Shown here one piece after another: positions 19,776-28,200 of a stretch of 64,000 nt of DNA (its first letter is position 1; the number at the start of each line of letters is the position of its first letter). A program made the position numbers and the translations under genes. Source of the DNA: Pseudomonadota bacterium (GTDB taxonomy: Bacteria > Pseudomonadota > Alphaproteobacteria > Rhizobiales > Phreatobacteraceae); contig JAIUOO010000001.1 of NCBI GenBank assembly GCA_020161695.1, positions 186,001-250,000 of the forward strand. The letters are read 5' to 3'. The notes beneath the pieces were generated by a model that saw nothing but the letters and a program-made list of their open reading frames with translations, was not told the origin of the DNA and searched no databases.

Positions 19776-19914
19776 CGGGCACTGCTCCTCAAGGCGCCCG
19801 GATATCAGCCGGAACTGGCGCCAATTCGATGGAAAAGACCCCGGTCAGGGTGAAAACAGGGCCGCTCGGCGCGTGTCCTAACAGCGACGGCCCTCAAGTC
19901 AATGGTCCGATGGG

Positions 19915-19938
19915 CAGGGCGGCGGTGCAGCCGCCCTG
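19915..19938 (-). terminator. Hairpin after the Bug/FAH operon
   Basis: A perfect 9-bp stem (CAGGGCGGC / GCCGCCCTG) with a six-base loop lies 10 bases beyond the stop of the solute-binding protein. No T run follows on either strand, so termination is inferred from position and stem strength only. Confidence 0.45.
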
Positions 19939-19947
19939 TGGGCGGCC

Positions 19948-20949
19948 TCATCCGCCGTCGACGCGGCCGATCTTGCGGACGGCCTGGATCAGCCTGCTGG
20001 AATCAGCCCGCACGAACTGCATGAACTCCGGCTGGTCGAGATAGGCCGGCGGCGAACCGGCGCGCTCGTACACATTGCGCACCTCCGGATCGGCCATCGT
20101 CGTCTTCATGGCCTCGCGCAGGCGGGCGATCACGGCTGCCGGCGTGCGCGCGGGCACGAACAGCCCCGCCCAGATGTAGAACTCGACATCGGAGAAGCCG
20201 AGCTCCTTGAAGGTCGGCGTGTCCGGGAAGCTCGGAACCCGCTCGGCGCCGAAATTGGCGAGGACGCGGATCGATCCGGCATCGACCTGGGGCTTGAGCA
20301 CCCCCGGCGCGGAGGCGAGCGCCTGGATATTGCCCGAGATCAGATCGGTCATGGCCGGGCCGGCGCCGCGATAGGGGATGTGGTTCATCCGAAGGCCGGC
20401 ATTGGTGTTGAACATCTCCATGGAGACATGGAGCGTGCCGTAGGGACCCGAGGAGCCATAGGGAATCTGCCCCGGCCGAGCCTTGGCGTCGGCGGCGAGT
20501 TCGGCGACGTCCTTCCACGGCGCGCGGGCATTGACGGCGAGCAGGGTCGGGTCGGCCAGAACGCGGGCGATGGGCACGAGCTGGTCGACCTCGTACTGCG
20601 CCTGCCGGCCCATGATGCGATCCGCCTCCGGCAGGACCGCAAGCGAGGACAGTGTCATCAGGAGGGTATGGCCGTCGGCATCGGACTTGGCCACGGCGGC
20701 ATTGCCGAGCGCACCGCCGGCGCCGCCGCGATTGTCGACGACGACAGGCTTGCCCAGCAGCTTCTCCAGCGACTGGGCGACCGGACGGGCGGCGAGATCG
20801 CCCTGCCCGCCGGGCGGAAACGGCACGACCATGCGGATGTTCTGCGAGGGCCATGCGGGCTGGCCGATGGCGGGCGCGGCAAGCCCCGCCGCGCCGAGAC
20901 CGGCCGCGCCAGCCATGAACAGCCTTCGGTCGAGTTGAGCCTTCACCAT
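19948..20949 (-). CDS. Bug-type tripartite tricarboxylate transporter solute-binding protein
   Basis: A 333-residue periplasmic binding protein of the TctC/Bug family. The N-terminus DRRLFMAGAAGLGAAGLAAPAIGQ is a Tat-like signal. Family hallmarks are the MVVPFPPGGQGD loop, VVDNRGGAGGALGN and IPYRGAGPAMTDL. Bug proteins bind carboxylates and usually deliver them to TctAB membrane partners, which are not present here. It is the second gene after a fumarylacetoacetate-hydrolase family enzyme (46-base gap), so its ligand may be the precursor of that enzyme's substrate. Confidence 0.9.
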   Translation of the reverse strand: MVKAQLDRRLFMAGAAGLGAAGLAAPAIGQPAWPSQNIRMVVPFPPGGQGDLAARPVAQSLEKLLGKPVVVDNRGGAGGALGNAAVAKSDADGHTLLMTLSSLAVLPEADRIMGRQAQYEVDQLVPIARVLADPTLLAVNARAPWKDVAELAADAKARPGQIPYGSSGPYGTLHVSMEMFNTNAGLRMNHIPYRGAGPAMTDLISGNIQALASAPGVLKPQVDAGSIRVLANFGAERVPSFPDTPTFKELGFSDVEFYIWAGLFVPARTPAAVIARLREAMKTTMADPEVRNVYERAGSPPAYLDQPEFMQFVRADSSRLIQAVRKIGRVDGG

Positions 20950-20995
20950 CGTGTTCCTCCGTTCGATTTTGTCGTTGAGAGCGATTCGCGCCGGC

Positions 20996-21874
20996 TCAGC
21001 CCACGGGGTTCTCCAGCCGTCCGATGCCGGAAATCTCGATGGCCACGCGGTCGCCGGCCTTCAGGAATTTCGGCGGCGTGAAGCCGATGCCGACGCCGAC
21101 CGGGGTGCCCGTGGCGATGACATCGCCGGGTTCCAGCGCGATGACCGCCGAAATCGTCTCGATGAGGGTCGGGATATCGAAGATGAGGTCGGCGACGACC
21201 GCATCCTGCCGCAGTTCGCCATTGACCCAGGTGCGCAGGTTGAGTTTGCGCACGTCCGGCACCTCGTCGGCGGTCAGGATGGCCGGCCCCATCGGGCAGA
21301 ACGTGTCGATGCCCTTGCCGAGCAGCCATTGCCGGTGCTTCTGCTGCAGCGTCCGGGCAGTCACGTCATTGACGATGGTGTAGCCGAAGACATGCGCTGC
21401 GGCCTGCGCCCTGGAAATGCCGCGCCCGCCCTTTCCGACGACCACGGCGAGTTCCCCCTCGTAATCGACCGAGGCGGTGGGATCGAGGCTGCCGAGGATG
21501 GTTTCGCCGGTGGCGATCACGCTCGACGGCGGCTTGGAGAAGACCACCGGCGCCTCTGGAATGACTTCCTTGGCAGTCGAATCGAAACCCGACGAGGCGA
21601 ATTCCTTGGCGTGCTCGTGATAGTTCTTGCCGACGCAGAAGACGTTGCGCGCGGGGCGCGGGACGGGCGCGAGCAGCCTCACCCCGGCCAGGGGCACGGG
21701 CTCGCCGAGATGGGAATCGATGGCGCCCGCAAGGCCCTGCCATGCGGCGATCAGCGCCAGCATCGAGCCCGCGGCCTCGCCCGCCGAGGCACCGACCGGC
21801 CTGACCGTCATGCCGTCGCGCGAGAGCGCCGCCACCTGCCTGCGTCCGCCCGTCTCGATCGTCACCAAACGCAC
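20996..21874 (-). CDS. Fumarylacetoacetate hydrolase family protein
   Basis: A 292-residue enzyme of the FAH superfamily. The C-terminal catalytic domain has NVFCVGKNYHEHAKE, a metal site in DYEGELAVVVGKGGR, and GYTIVNDVTAR. Members cleave carbon-carbon bonds in oxo-acids (fumarylpyruvate hydrolases, 2-hydroxyhepta-dienedioate isomerases) or act as hydratases or decarboxylases. I place the start at a GTG (21874) because GAGGAG lies 7 bases upstream; the nearby ATG is in another frame. It is cotranscribed with the downstream Bug gene. Confidence 0.88.
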   Translation of the reverse strand: MRLVTIETGGRRQVAALSRDGMTVRPVGASAGEAAGSMLALIAAWQGLAGAIDSHLGEPVPLAGVRLLAPVPRPARNVFCVGKNYHEHAKEFASSGFDSTAKEVIPEAPVVFSKPPSSVIATGETILGSLDPTASVDYEGELAVVVGKGGRGISRAQAAAHVFGYTIVNDVTARTLQQKHRQWLLGKGIDTFCPMGPAILTADEVPDVRKLNLRTWVNGELRQDAVVADLIFDIPTLIETISAVIALEPGDVIATGTPVGVGIGFTPPKFLKAGDRVAIEISGIGRLENPVG

Positions 21875-22089
21875 TTCGCATCTCCTCAATCGATTGCAGG
21901 CTGGGGTTATAGCACCGCGTCCGCATTCGGCGAGGGGCCCGGGGCGCGGCGCTGCCAAGACCGCAAAGTCATCTGCCCCGCCGGCTTCGGGCGTTGACGC
22001 TGTTCAAGCCCCTCGCGTAGGTTCCGATCCTGGTTCGGCGGCGTCGTGGCGGCTCCGGCACGGCCACTTTCTGGAACCCGGGATCGATA

Positions 22090-22380
22090 TTGGCATCGTC
22101 GGCCGACCCTTCGCGCCTCGAGGCAGCAGCAGCCCGCCTGAAGGCGGCGTTGTCGGCGCTCGAAACGGCGGTCGCCCGCAAGCTGGAGGCCGATCGCGGC
22201 AGCGCCGTGACCCAGAAGCAGATCGAAGCCCTGCAGCAGGACCGCGCCCATCTCGCGGAGGAACTGGACCGGGCGAGCGAACAGGCCCACCAGCTCGAAT
22301 CCGTGAATCGCGAGGTTGCGCGCCGGCTCGACCTCACGATGGACGCCATTCGCGGCGTCCTCGCCAATTACGAGACCTGA
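22090..22380 (+). CDS. DUF4164 family coiled-coil protein
   Basis: A 96-residue, almost wholly helical protein (SRLEAAAARLKAALSALETAV ... LEAD ... QIEALQQDRAHLAEELDRASEQAHQLE), matching the small DUF4164 proteins found just upstream of zapA in Hyphomicrobiales. The start appears to be TTG; no in-frame ATG exists upstream and the ribosome site is weak. Its stop is 5 bases before zapA, so the pair is an operon and a cell-division role is plausible. Confidence 0.75.
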   Translation: MASSADPSRLEAAAARLKAALSALETAVARKLEADRGSAVTQKQIEALQQDRAHLAEELDRASEQAHQLESVNREVARRLDLTMDAIRGVLANYET

Positions 22381-22385
22381 ACCGC

Positions 22386-22760
22386 ATGGCCCATGTATCG
22401 GTGACCATCAACGGCCGTCAGTTCCGGATGGCGTGCGACGACGGGCAGGAGGACCACCTCCTGCGTCTTGCGGCCGAGGTCAACGAGAAGGTCGACCAGC
22501 TCAAGGGCGCGTTCGGCGAGATCGGCGACACGCGCCTGACGGTCATGGCGGCGATCATGGTCGCCGACGAACTGGCCGACGTGCGCCGGCGGCTGAAGGC
22601 CGCCGAGGCCGAGCTCGGCGCGCTGCGCGATGCCCGCGCGCTCCTGGCCGAGCGCGTCACCGAGCGCGAAACCGCCATGGCGGGTGCGCTGGACGACGCA
22701 GCTGCATCCATCGAACGCCTGACGGCGCAACTCACCGGCCTGTCGCGAACCGGCTCCTGA
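22386..22760 (+). CDS. zapA: Cell division protein ZapA
   Basis: A 124-residue FtsZ-associated protein that bundles FtsZ filaments at midcell. The N-terminal half, AHVSVTINGRQFRMACDDGQEDHLLRLAAEVNEKVDQL, is the conserved globular domain, followed by VMAAIMVADEL and a long coiled coil. Alphaproteobacterial ZapA is often followed by the 6S RNA gene, but only 76 bases separate it from the next gene here. Confidence 0.92.
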   Translation: MAHVSVTINGRQFRMACDDGQEDHLLRLAAEVNEKVDQLKGAFGEIGDTRLTVMAAIMVADELADVRRRLKAAEAELGALRDARALLAERVTERETAMAGALDDAAASIERLTAQLTGLSRTGS

Positions 22761-22836
22761 TCGACACCGGCTGTTGCGCCGCCCCATCGTCCTGTCTAAA
22801 CCGGACTTACTCCCTCGACCCGGCTTACCCTCGACC

Positions 22837-23154
22837 ATGACCAGCGACACCAAGAACGGCGGGAATCCGGCAGTCCACCCCGGACCGGCACTCATGCCGG
22901 ACTCGCTGGACCTCGTCAGCGCGCCCCCGGACCAGCGCAAGGAGCTGTGGGGCGACATCATCGCCCATCCCGAGCCGGGCTCCGGCGCGGAACCGCGCCT
23001 CGAGGCGCGCGTGATGATGTATCCGGACAAGTCGCGCTTCTTCGTCTCCTACCCTTCCGGCAAGGAAGAGGTCTGCTCGCCGGCGCAGTTCGTGGCGCTG
23101 GTCCTCGAACTGAAGCGGTCGCGGCGGTTCTCCTTCGTGCGGCATCGCGCCTGA
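22837..23154 (+). CDS. Small hypothetical protein
   Basis: A 105-residue soluble protein, not recognised. The first 35 residues are Pro/Gly/Asn-rich and look disordered; the rest forms a compact domain (RVMMYPDKSRFFVSYPSGKEEVCSPAQFVALVLELKRSRRFSFVRH). It follows zapA by 76 bases in the same direction and precedes rpsA. The start was chosen because the upstream 21 codons lie in Pro-rich sequence with no ribosome site. Confidence 0.6.
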   Translation: MTSDTKNGGNPAVHPGPALMPDSLDLVSAPPDQRKELWGDIIAHPEPGSGAEPRLEARVMMYPDKSRFFVSYPSGKEEVCSPAQFVALVLELKRSRRFSFVRHRA

Positions 23155-23513
23155 GCGGCTTGTCGCAGCGGCGCTTTTCCTGTATTGGCGCGGCCATCCG
23201 ACGGATCGACATCTGATCGACCGGTCGGCAGCGTCGGGACGGACATGATCGTCTGTCCGGGACGGGCCCAGCCCCTCCCGCCTTCGCGTCCACGCCGTGG
23301 CCCCCGACGGGCCGCCGCCCTGGACGGGGTCCGCTGCCCGCCCCGATCACGATCCGCCAGCAACTGAACTCCACGCCGCCTTCCGCCTGGGTTGCGCCCG
23401 CGAGCCGTCATCGGCCGCGTCCGGACGCTTCTCCAAGCCCATCGTCCGGCCCATCGGCTGGCGGCGACCATCGAACCCCGGCGCTACAACGGGCAACCAA
23501 GGACGAACCACGT
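23155..23513 (+). other. Intergenic leader region before rpsA
   Basis: A 359-base stretch with no convincing gene. A weak sigma-70-like pair (TTGTCG at 23160, TATTGG at 23183, spacer 17) could start a long rpsA leader. At 23237-23258 GGACGGAC and GTCTGTCC form an 8-bp hairpin with one G-T pair. There is no T run after it. The cmk gene that often precedes rpsA is absent. Confidence 0.4.
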
Positions 23514-25220
23514 ATGGCAACCGCCAACAGCATGAACCCCTCCCGCGACGATTTCGCCGCGCTCCTCGCCGAGAGCTTCGGCAAGACCGAGATGAACGAA
23601 GGTTCCGTCGTGAAGGGAACCGTGGTCGGGATCGAGAAGGATCTCGCCATCATCGACGTCGGTCTGAAGACCGAGGGCCGCGTCGCCCTGAAGGAATTCA
23701 CCGGCCCCGGCCGTGAAGGCGACATCAAGATCGGCGACGTCGTCGAGGTGTACCTCGAGCGCGTCGAGAACGCTCTCGGCGAAGCCGTCATCTCGCGCGA
23801 CAAGGCCCGCCGCGAAGAAAGCTGGGTCAAGCTCGAGAAGGCGTTCAACGCCAACGAGAAGGTCTCCGGCACGATCTTCAACACCGTCAAGGGTGGCTAC
23901 ACCGTCGATCTCGACGGCGCCGTGGCCTTCCTGCCGCGTTCGCAGGTCGACATCCGTCCGATCCGCGACGTCGGTCCGCTGATGAACTCGCCGCAGCCGT
24001 TCCAGATCCTCAAGATGGATCGCCGCCGCGGCAACATCGTCGTGTCGCGCCGCACGGTCCTTGAAGAGACCCGCGCCGAGCAGCGTCACGAGCTGGTCCA
24101 GAACCTCGAAGAGGGTCAGGTCATTGACGGCGTGGTGAAGAACATCACCGATTACGGCGCCTTCGTGGACCTCGGCGGCATCGACGGCCTGCTGCACGTC
24201 ACCGACATCGCCTGGCGCCGCGTCAACCACCCGTCCGAGGTGCTGACGATCGGCCAGACCGTGAAGGTCAAGATCGTCAAGATCAACCACGAGACGCACC
24301 GCATCTCGCTGGGCATGAAGCAGCTGCTCGACGATCCGTGGCAGGGCATCGAGGCCAAGTACCCGATCAACGCCCGCTTCAAGGGCCGCGTCACCAACAT
24401 CACCGACTACGGCGCCTTCGTGGAGCTGGAGCCGGGGATCGAGGGCCTCATCCACGTCTCGGAAATGTCGTGGACCAAGAAGAACGTCCACCCCGGCAAG
24501 ATCGTCTCGACCTCCCAGGAAGTCGAAGTCGCCGTGCTCGAGGTCGACTCGTCCAAGCGCCGCATCTCGCTCGGCCTCAAGCAGACCCTGCAGAATCCGT
24601 GGGAAGCGTTCATCGAGCGTCACCCGGTCGGCACGGTCGTCGAGGGCGAGGTCAAGAACAAGACCGAGTTCGGTCTGTTCCTCGGCCTCGAGGGCGACGT
24701 GGACGGCATGGTCCACCTCTCCGACCTCGACTGGAACCGTCCGGGCGAGCAGGTCATCGAGGAGTTCAAGAAGGGCGACATCATCCGCGCCCAGGTCCTC
24801 GACGTCGACGTGGAGAAGGAGCGCATCTCGCTCGGCCTCAAGCAGGTCGGCTCCGACCCGTTCGCCGATGCCGGTGAGATCCGCAAGGGTCAGATCGTCA
24901 CCTGCGAAGTGATCGACGCCAAGGAAGGCGGCATCGACGTGAAGCTCGTCGGCACCGACCTGACCGCGTTCATCAAGCGCTCGGAGCTCGCCCGCGACCG
25001 TGCGGACCAGCGTCCGGAGCGTTTCGCCGCCGGCGAGAAGCTCGACGCCCGCGTCACCATGTTCGACCGCAAGGCGCGCAAGGTGCAGGTCTCGATCAAG
25101 GCGCTGGAAATGGCCGAGGAGAAGGAAGCCATGGCCCAGTTCGGCTCCGCCGACTCGGGCGCTTCGCTCGGCGACATCCTCGGCGCGGCCCTGAAGGCCC
25201 GCACGACCGACAAGAAGTAA
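23514..25220 (+). CDS. rpsA: 30S ribosomal protein S1
   Basis: A 568-residue protein with six S1 RNA-binding domains at about residues 30-97, 115-180, 200-268, 285-355, 372-443 and 457-528; domains 3-5 have the full ITDYGAFVDLGGIDGLLHVTD / RISLG pattern. S1 recruits mRNA to the small ribosomal subunit. AAGGA precedes the ATG by about 12 bases. Codon use is more biased than in its neighbours, as expected for a highly expressed gene, and a strong terminator follows. Confidence 0.98.
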   Translation: MATANSMNPSRDDFAALLAESFGKTEMNEGSVVKGTVVGIEKDLAIIDVGLKTEGRVALKEFTGPGREGDIKIGDVVEVYLERVENALGEAVISRDKARREESWVKLEKAFNANEKVSGTIFNTVKGGYTVDLDGAVAFLPRSQVDIRPIRDVGPLMNSPQPFQILKMDRRRGNIVVSRRTVLEETRAEQRHELVQNLEEGQVIDGVVKNITDYGAFVDLGGIDGLLHVTDIAWRRVNHPSEVLTIGQTVKVKIVKINHETHRISLGMKQLLDDPWQGIEAKYPINARFKGRVTNITDYGAFVELEPGIEGLIHVSEMSWTKKNVHPGKIVSTSQEVEVAVLEVDSSKRRISLGLKQTLQNPWEAFIERHPVGTVVEGEVKNKTEFGLFLGLEGDVDGMVHLSDLDWNRPGEQVIEEFKKGDIIRAQVLDVDVEKERISLGLKQVGSDPFADAGEIRKGQIVTCEVIDAKEGGIDVKLVGTDLTAFIKRSELARDRADQRPERFAAGEKLDARVTMFDRKARKVQVSIKALEMAEEKEAMAQFGSADSGASLGDILGAALKARTTDKK

Positions 25221-25261
25221 GGCGCCGGGGCCGCGAGGCCCCTCCGTCCTCACCGAAAACG

Positions 25262-25292
25262 AACCCCGCGCGGAGCGATCCGCGCGGGGTTT
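25262..25292 (+). terminator. Intrinsic terminator of rpsA
   Basis: A perfect stem of at least 11 bp (CCCCGCGCGGA / TCCGCGCGGGG, extendable by AA/TT) with a GCGA loop, followed by TTTG, 42 bases after the rpsA stop. Confidence 0.85.
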
Positions 25293-25331
25293 GTCGTTTC
25301 CGGGGGCCGCTGGTTGTCGCGGCGGCGGCCG

Positions 25332-26180
25332 TCAGCGCCTGATGGCAACGACCTGGAGATACTCGCCCGGCACGGCCATGGTGCCGTCATCGGCCCGGTT
25401 GAACTGGCCGACGAGGGCGAGGAGGTCCTTCTCCAGTGCCGCCTGCCCCGCGGGTTCGAGCGCCCCAAAGGCCTTGAGCATCGGGCCGTAATAGGTCCGG
25501 AAGATGCTCAGCCAGTGCTGCGGCGACCGATAGCGGAACACGAAGAGCTGCGGATCCGCCTTGGCCAGGGTGGCCTCGGTACCGAACATTTCGGACAGCC
25601 GCGCCCGCGTGCCCCAGAGCGCCGGGGGCCGCGCCCCGGCCGGCGGCGGCACGTGCCTGCCGATGGTCTTGAACAGCTGGCCGATGAAACCGTCCGGCGT
25701 CCAGTTGGCGAGACCGATCTTGCCGCCATGCCTGCAAACGCGCAGCAGTTCGGCAGCGGCACGGTCATGGTCGGCGGTGAACATCACGCCGAAGGTCGAG
25801 ACGACCACGTCGAAGCTGTGATCGGGGAACGGCAGCGCCTCCGCATCGGCCTCGCGAACCGTGATGTCGAGCCGTTCCGCCGCAGCGCGCTCGCGGGCGC
25901 GCTCGAGCAGGGCCGGCACGTAGTCGCTGGCGACCACGTCGCACCAGCGGCGCGCTGCCGCAAGCGACACATTGCCGTTGCCAGCGGCGACATCGAGCAC
26001 CTTCTGTCCGGCGCGAATGTCGAGGGCTTCGCACAGCTCTTCGCCGACGATCTGCAGCGTGGTGCCGACCACCGCATAATCGCCGGAGGACCAGGCCCCC
26101 TGCTGGCGGGTCTTGAGCGCGCCGAGATCAATCGTGGGAGGGGCCGTCGTTTGGTCGGGTGCAATGACGGATGTAGCCAT
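25332..26180 (-). CDS. Class I SAM-dependent methyltransferase
   Basis: A 282-residue methyltransferase of the UbiE/Methyltransf_11 type: KVLDVAAGNGNVSLAAARR is the SAM-binding glycine loop, followed by VVASDYV (acidic residue contacting the ribose), the ADAEALPFPDHSFDVVVSTFGVMF adenine-contact segment, and LANWTPDGF. The acceptor is unknown. GAAGGAG lies about 7 bases before the ATG. It is isolated: convergent with rpsA, and 388 bases without a gene lie upstream. Confidence 0.88.
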   Translation of the reverse strand: MATSVIAPDQTTAPPTIDLGALKTRQQGAWSSGDYAVVGTTLQIVGEELCEALDIRAGQKVLDVAAGNGNVSLAAARRWCDVVASDYVPALLERARERAAAERLDITVREADAEALPFPDHSFDVVVSTFGVMFTADHDRAAAELLRVCRHGGKIGLANWTPDGFIGQLFKTIGRHVPPPAGARPPALWGTRARLSEMFGTEATLAKADPQLFVFRYRSPQHWLSIFRTYYGPMLKAFGALEPAGQAALEKDLLALVGQFNRADDGTMAVPGEYLQVVAIRR

Positions 26181-26568
26181 GGTGACGCTCCTTCGGAGGG
26201 TTGAGGCTTGTCATGCCGCTACCGCCCGGAGCCCGGGCGGCAGCCCGGTCCGACACCGCCTTCGTGCCGCCACCTCGATCAGGCTTTGTCGCCCGCACGT
26301 GACAATGTTCGGGGAACACGGCGGAGACGTGGCGGAGCGGCTTCCGTGACGTAGGCGCTGCGCCTGCGCGAAGAAGGCTGCCGGGCCTAACTCCCGACCT
26401 GAACATGCCGGGGCTGCCCCAGGCGGCGGGGTCTTTCAGACGAGCAGCAGGAAGCCCCGCCTCCCCCTTCGACAAAGTGCCTCTCGTCACCGGAAGCGGA
26501 TAGCCAAATGCAAACGGCCGCCCCGGGGGGCGGCCGCTTTGGTCGGACGTTCGGGCGGTGACGCCGGA
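26181..26568. other. Intergenic region between methyltransferase and small transglycosylase
   Basis: No gene is supported in these 388 bases. A minus-strand reading frame crosses the region but has no homology-like features or ribosome site. The only clear element is the terminator hairpin near its right end. Confidence 0.5.
26513..26540 (-). terminator. Intrinsic terminator of the small transglycosylase gene
   Basis: CGGCCGCC and GGCGGCCG form a perfect 8-bp GC stem; on the minus strand it is followed by TTTGC, 29 bases after the gene's stop codon. Confidence 0.65.
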
Positions 26569-27141
26569 TCAGAGGCTCGCCATGGCCTGCGTGACGCGCG
26601 TCGAATAGGCCGTGCGGGTGCAGGACGAGGCGAGGCCACGATTGTGGAGCGCTGCCGCGCCGGCATCGTTGCCGCAACGACGATAGGCGGCCGCGAGGTG
26701 GCGCATGCCCCATTCGAGACCGGCGCCGCACGAGTTCAGCGCCGCGGCCGGACCCGTATAGCCGAGACCGCGCGCCGTCGCCGGCTTGATCTGCAGCGGG
26801 CCGAGCTCACCCGCGCGGCCGCGCGCCTGACAGCGCAGACCACTCTCGATGCGCGCAACAGCGATGGCGAAGCGCGCCGGCACGCCGTGACGGGCCGCGA
26901 CGGTGGCGACCTGCTGCGCGACCGGGGAACCCGAAACGATACCGGGTGCGGCGGCAATGCGACGCGTCATCTGGGCCGGCTGGGCGGCGGGCGCCGCCGC
27001 TGCACTCATCGCAGCCCACGACAGGTTGGAAGGGTCTTCGGAAGCGAAGGCGAAAGTGGGCGCCGATGCGGCCAAAGTAAGGCCGGCAGCCACCGCCCAG
27101 CGAAATGCAATGCGACGCGTTTCCGCGGTCATTGAAGCCAT
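26569..27141 (-). CDS. Small secreted lytic transglycosylase (SLT domain)
   Basis: A 190-residue protein with a signal peptide (AVAAGLTLAASAPTFAFA) and a linker, then an SLT core: FAIAVARIESGLRCQARGRAGELGPLQIKPATARGLGY, where the E of IESG is the likely catalytic residue. A LEWGMRHLAAAYRRCGND helix and AALHNRGLASS complete the domain. It should cut peptidoglycan glycan strands. An ATG three codons downstream is an alternative start. It is divergent from the MBL hydrolase gene across a palindrome-rich region. Confidence 0.82.
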   Translation of the reverse strand: MASMTAETRRIAFRWAVAAGLTLAASAPTFAFASEDPSNLSWAAMSAAAAPAAQPAQMTRRIAAAPGIVSGSPVAQQVATVAARHGVPARFAIAVARIESGLRCQARGRAGELGPLQIKPATARGLGYTGPAAALNSCGAGLEWGMRHLAAAYRRCGNDAGAAALHNRGLASSCTRTAYSTRVTQAMASL

Positions 27142-27240
27142 ATTGTGATGTATCCCTAGTCAATATTGCCGAGACCATCGAGGCCATCGGGCGATGAGAT
27201 CACCACGGCATCAGCGCCGTTACGTCGGATATCAGACAGG

Positions 27241-27312
27241 TGATCGATCAATGATCTTCAAACGAAGATCGGCGCCGCCCCTATATTCACAAAAATTTTG
27301 CAGCGCAACATC
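27241..27312. promoter_or_regulatory. Palindrome cluster upstream of the MBL hydrolase
   Basis: Three symmetric elements lie within 72 bases of an AT-richer divergent region: TGATCGATCA (27241-27250), GATCTTC-AAAC-GAAGATC (27253-27270, perfect 7-base arms) and TTGC-AGC-GCAA (27298-27308). A TATATT hexamer at 27282 could be a -10 box for the rightward gene. Regulators are unknown; these are inferred binding sites. Confidence 0.45.
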
Positions 27313-27394
27313 TTTGTTCCGGGGCACGTCACCTGGGGCGAGTTGCGCTGCGGACGAGGGGCGGCTAATCGCTGTCGCGAGCGAGGAACACGAC

Positions 27395-28033
27395 ATGGCC
27401 AGCCTGAAAGTCGCGATCGTCCCGGTAACGCCGTTCGAGCAGAACTGCTCGATCGTCTGGGATCAGGCCACGATGAAGGCGGCGATCGTCGATCCCGGCG
27501 GCGACCTGCCGCGCATCCAGGGTGCGATTGCCGACCTCAAGGTCACGCCCGAGAAGATCCTGATCACCCACGGCCACATCGACCACGCCGGCGGCGCGGC
27601 CGAACTCGCCGAACTGCTCGGCATTCCGATCGAGGGTTCGCACGAGGCCGACGCGCCCCTCCTCGCCAACCTGCCGAGCCAGGCCGCGCGTTTCGGCCTC
27701 GAGGGCGTGCGCGCGATGACGCCGACGCGCTGGCTGAACGAGGGCGACACCGTCACCGTCGGCGGCCTGACATTCGACGTGCTCCATGTGCCCGGCCATG
27801 CGCCCGGCCACGTCGTCTTCGTTCACCACCCATCGGAATTCGCCCTCGTCGGCGACACCGTGTTCCAGGGCTCGGTCGGCCGTACCGACCTGCCGGGAGG
27901 CGACCACGACCTGCTGATCAAGGGCATCAAGGAGAAAATCCTGCCGCTCGGCGACGATTTCACCGTGCTGCCCGGCCACGGCCCCGCGACCACGCTGGAG
28001 CGCGAGCGCAAGACCAACCCGTTCCTGCAATAG
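27395..28033 (+). CDS. MBL-fold metallo-hydrolase (YcbL/glyoxalase II-like)
   Basis: A 212-residue metallo-beta-lactamase-fold hydrolase. The binuclear metal motif is ITHGHIDHAGG (H59, H61, D63, H64), with further ligands in VPGHAPGH, LVGDTVF and VLPGHGPAT. The short length without the C-terminal glutathione-binding domain points to the YcbL-like thioesterase group rather than classic glyoxalase II. GAGGAA precedes the ATG at 27395; longer starts run into the regulatory region. Confidence 0.9.
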   Translation: MASLKVAIVPVTPFEQNCSIVWDQATMKAAIVDPGGDLPRIQGAIADLKVTPEKILITHGHIDHAGGAAELAELLGIPIEGSHEADAPLLANLPSQAARFGLEGVRAMTPTRWLNEGDTVTVGGLTFDVLHVPGHAPGHVVFVHHPSEFALVGDTVFQGSVGRTDLPGGDHDLLIKGIKEKILPLGDDFTVLPGHGPATTLERERKTNPFLQ

Positions 28034-28200
28034 GTTGCGCCTGGTTCCGGGCCCGGCGACTGGACATCCAGCGCGGCGCCCCTACATCAGTTCTGCGCCA
28101 GACAGCCGCAGCCACGCCGACGGAAGAGCCCTTGCCTACGGGTTTTTCCATATGCAAGCTGACATACCGGAGAAACAGTTCCTCTGGTAGTTGGCGACAG

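Noticed and set aside
17685..19853. A 722-codon plus-strand frame opposite transketolase
   Set aside because: It is the antisense shadow of tkt, which has every family motif in the opposite frame.
22761..23513. Possible 6S RNA downstream of zapA
   Set aside because: Only 76 bases lie between zapA and the next gene, and the 359 bases before rpsA do not form the long, bulged hairpin expected of 6S RNA as far as I can judge.
26128..26490. A 120-codon minus-strand frame in the gap upstream of the methyltransferase
   Set aside because: It overlaps the methyltransferase start, has no ribosome site or domain, and its composition fits non-coding sequence.
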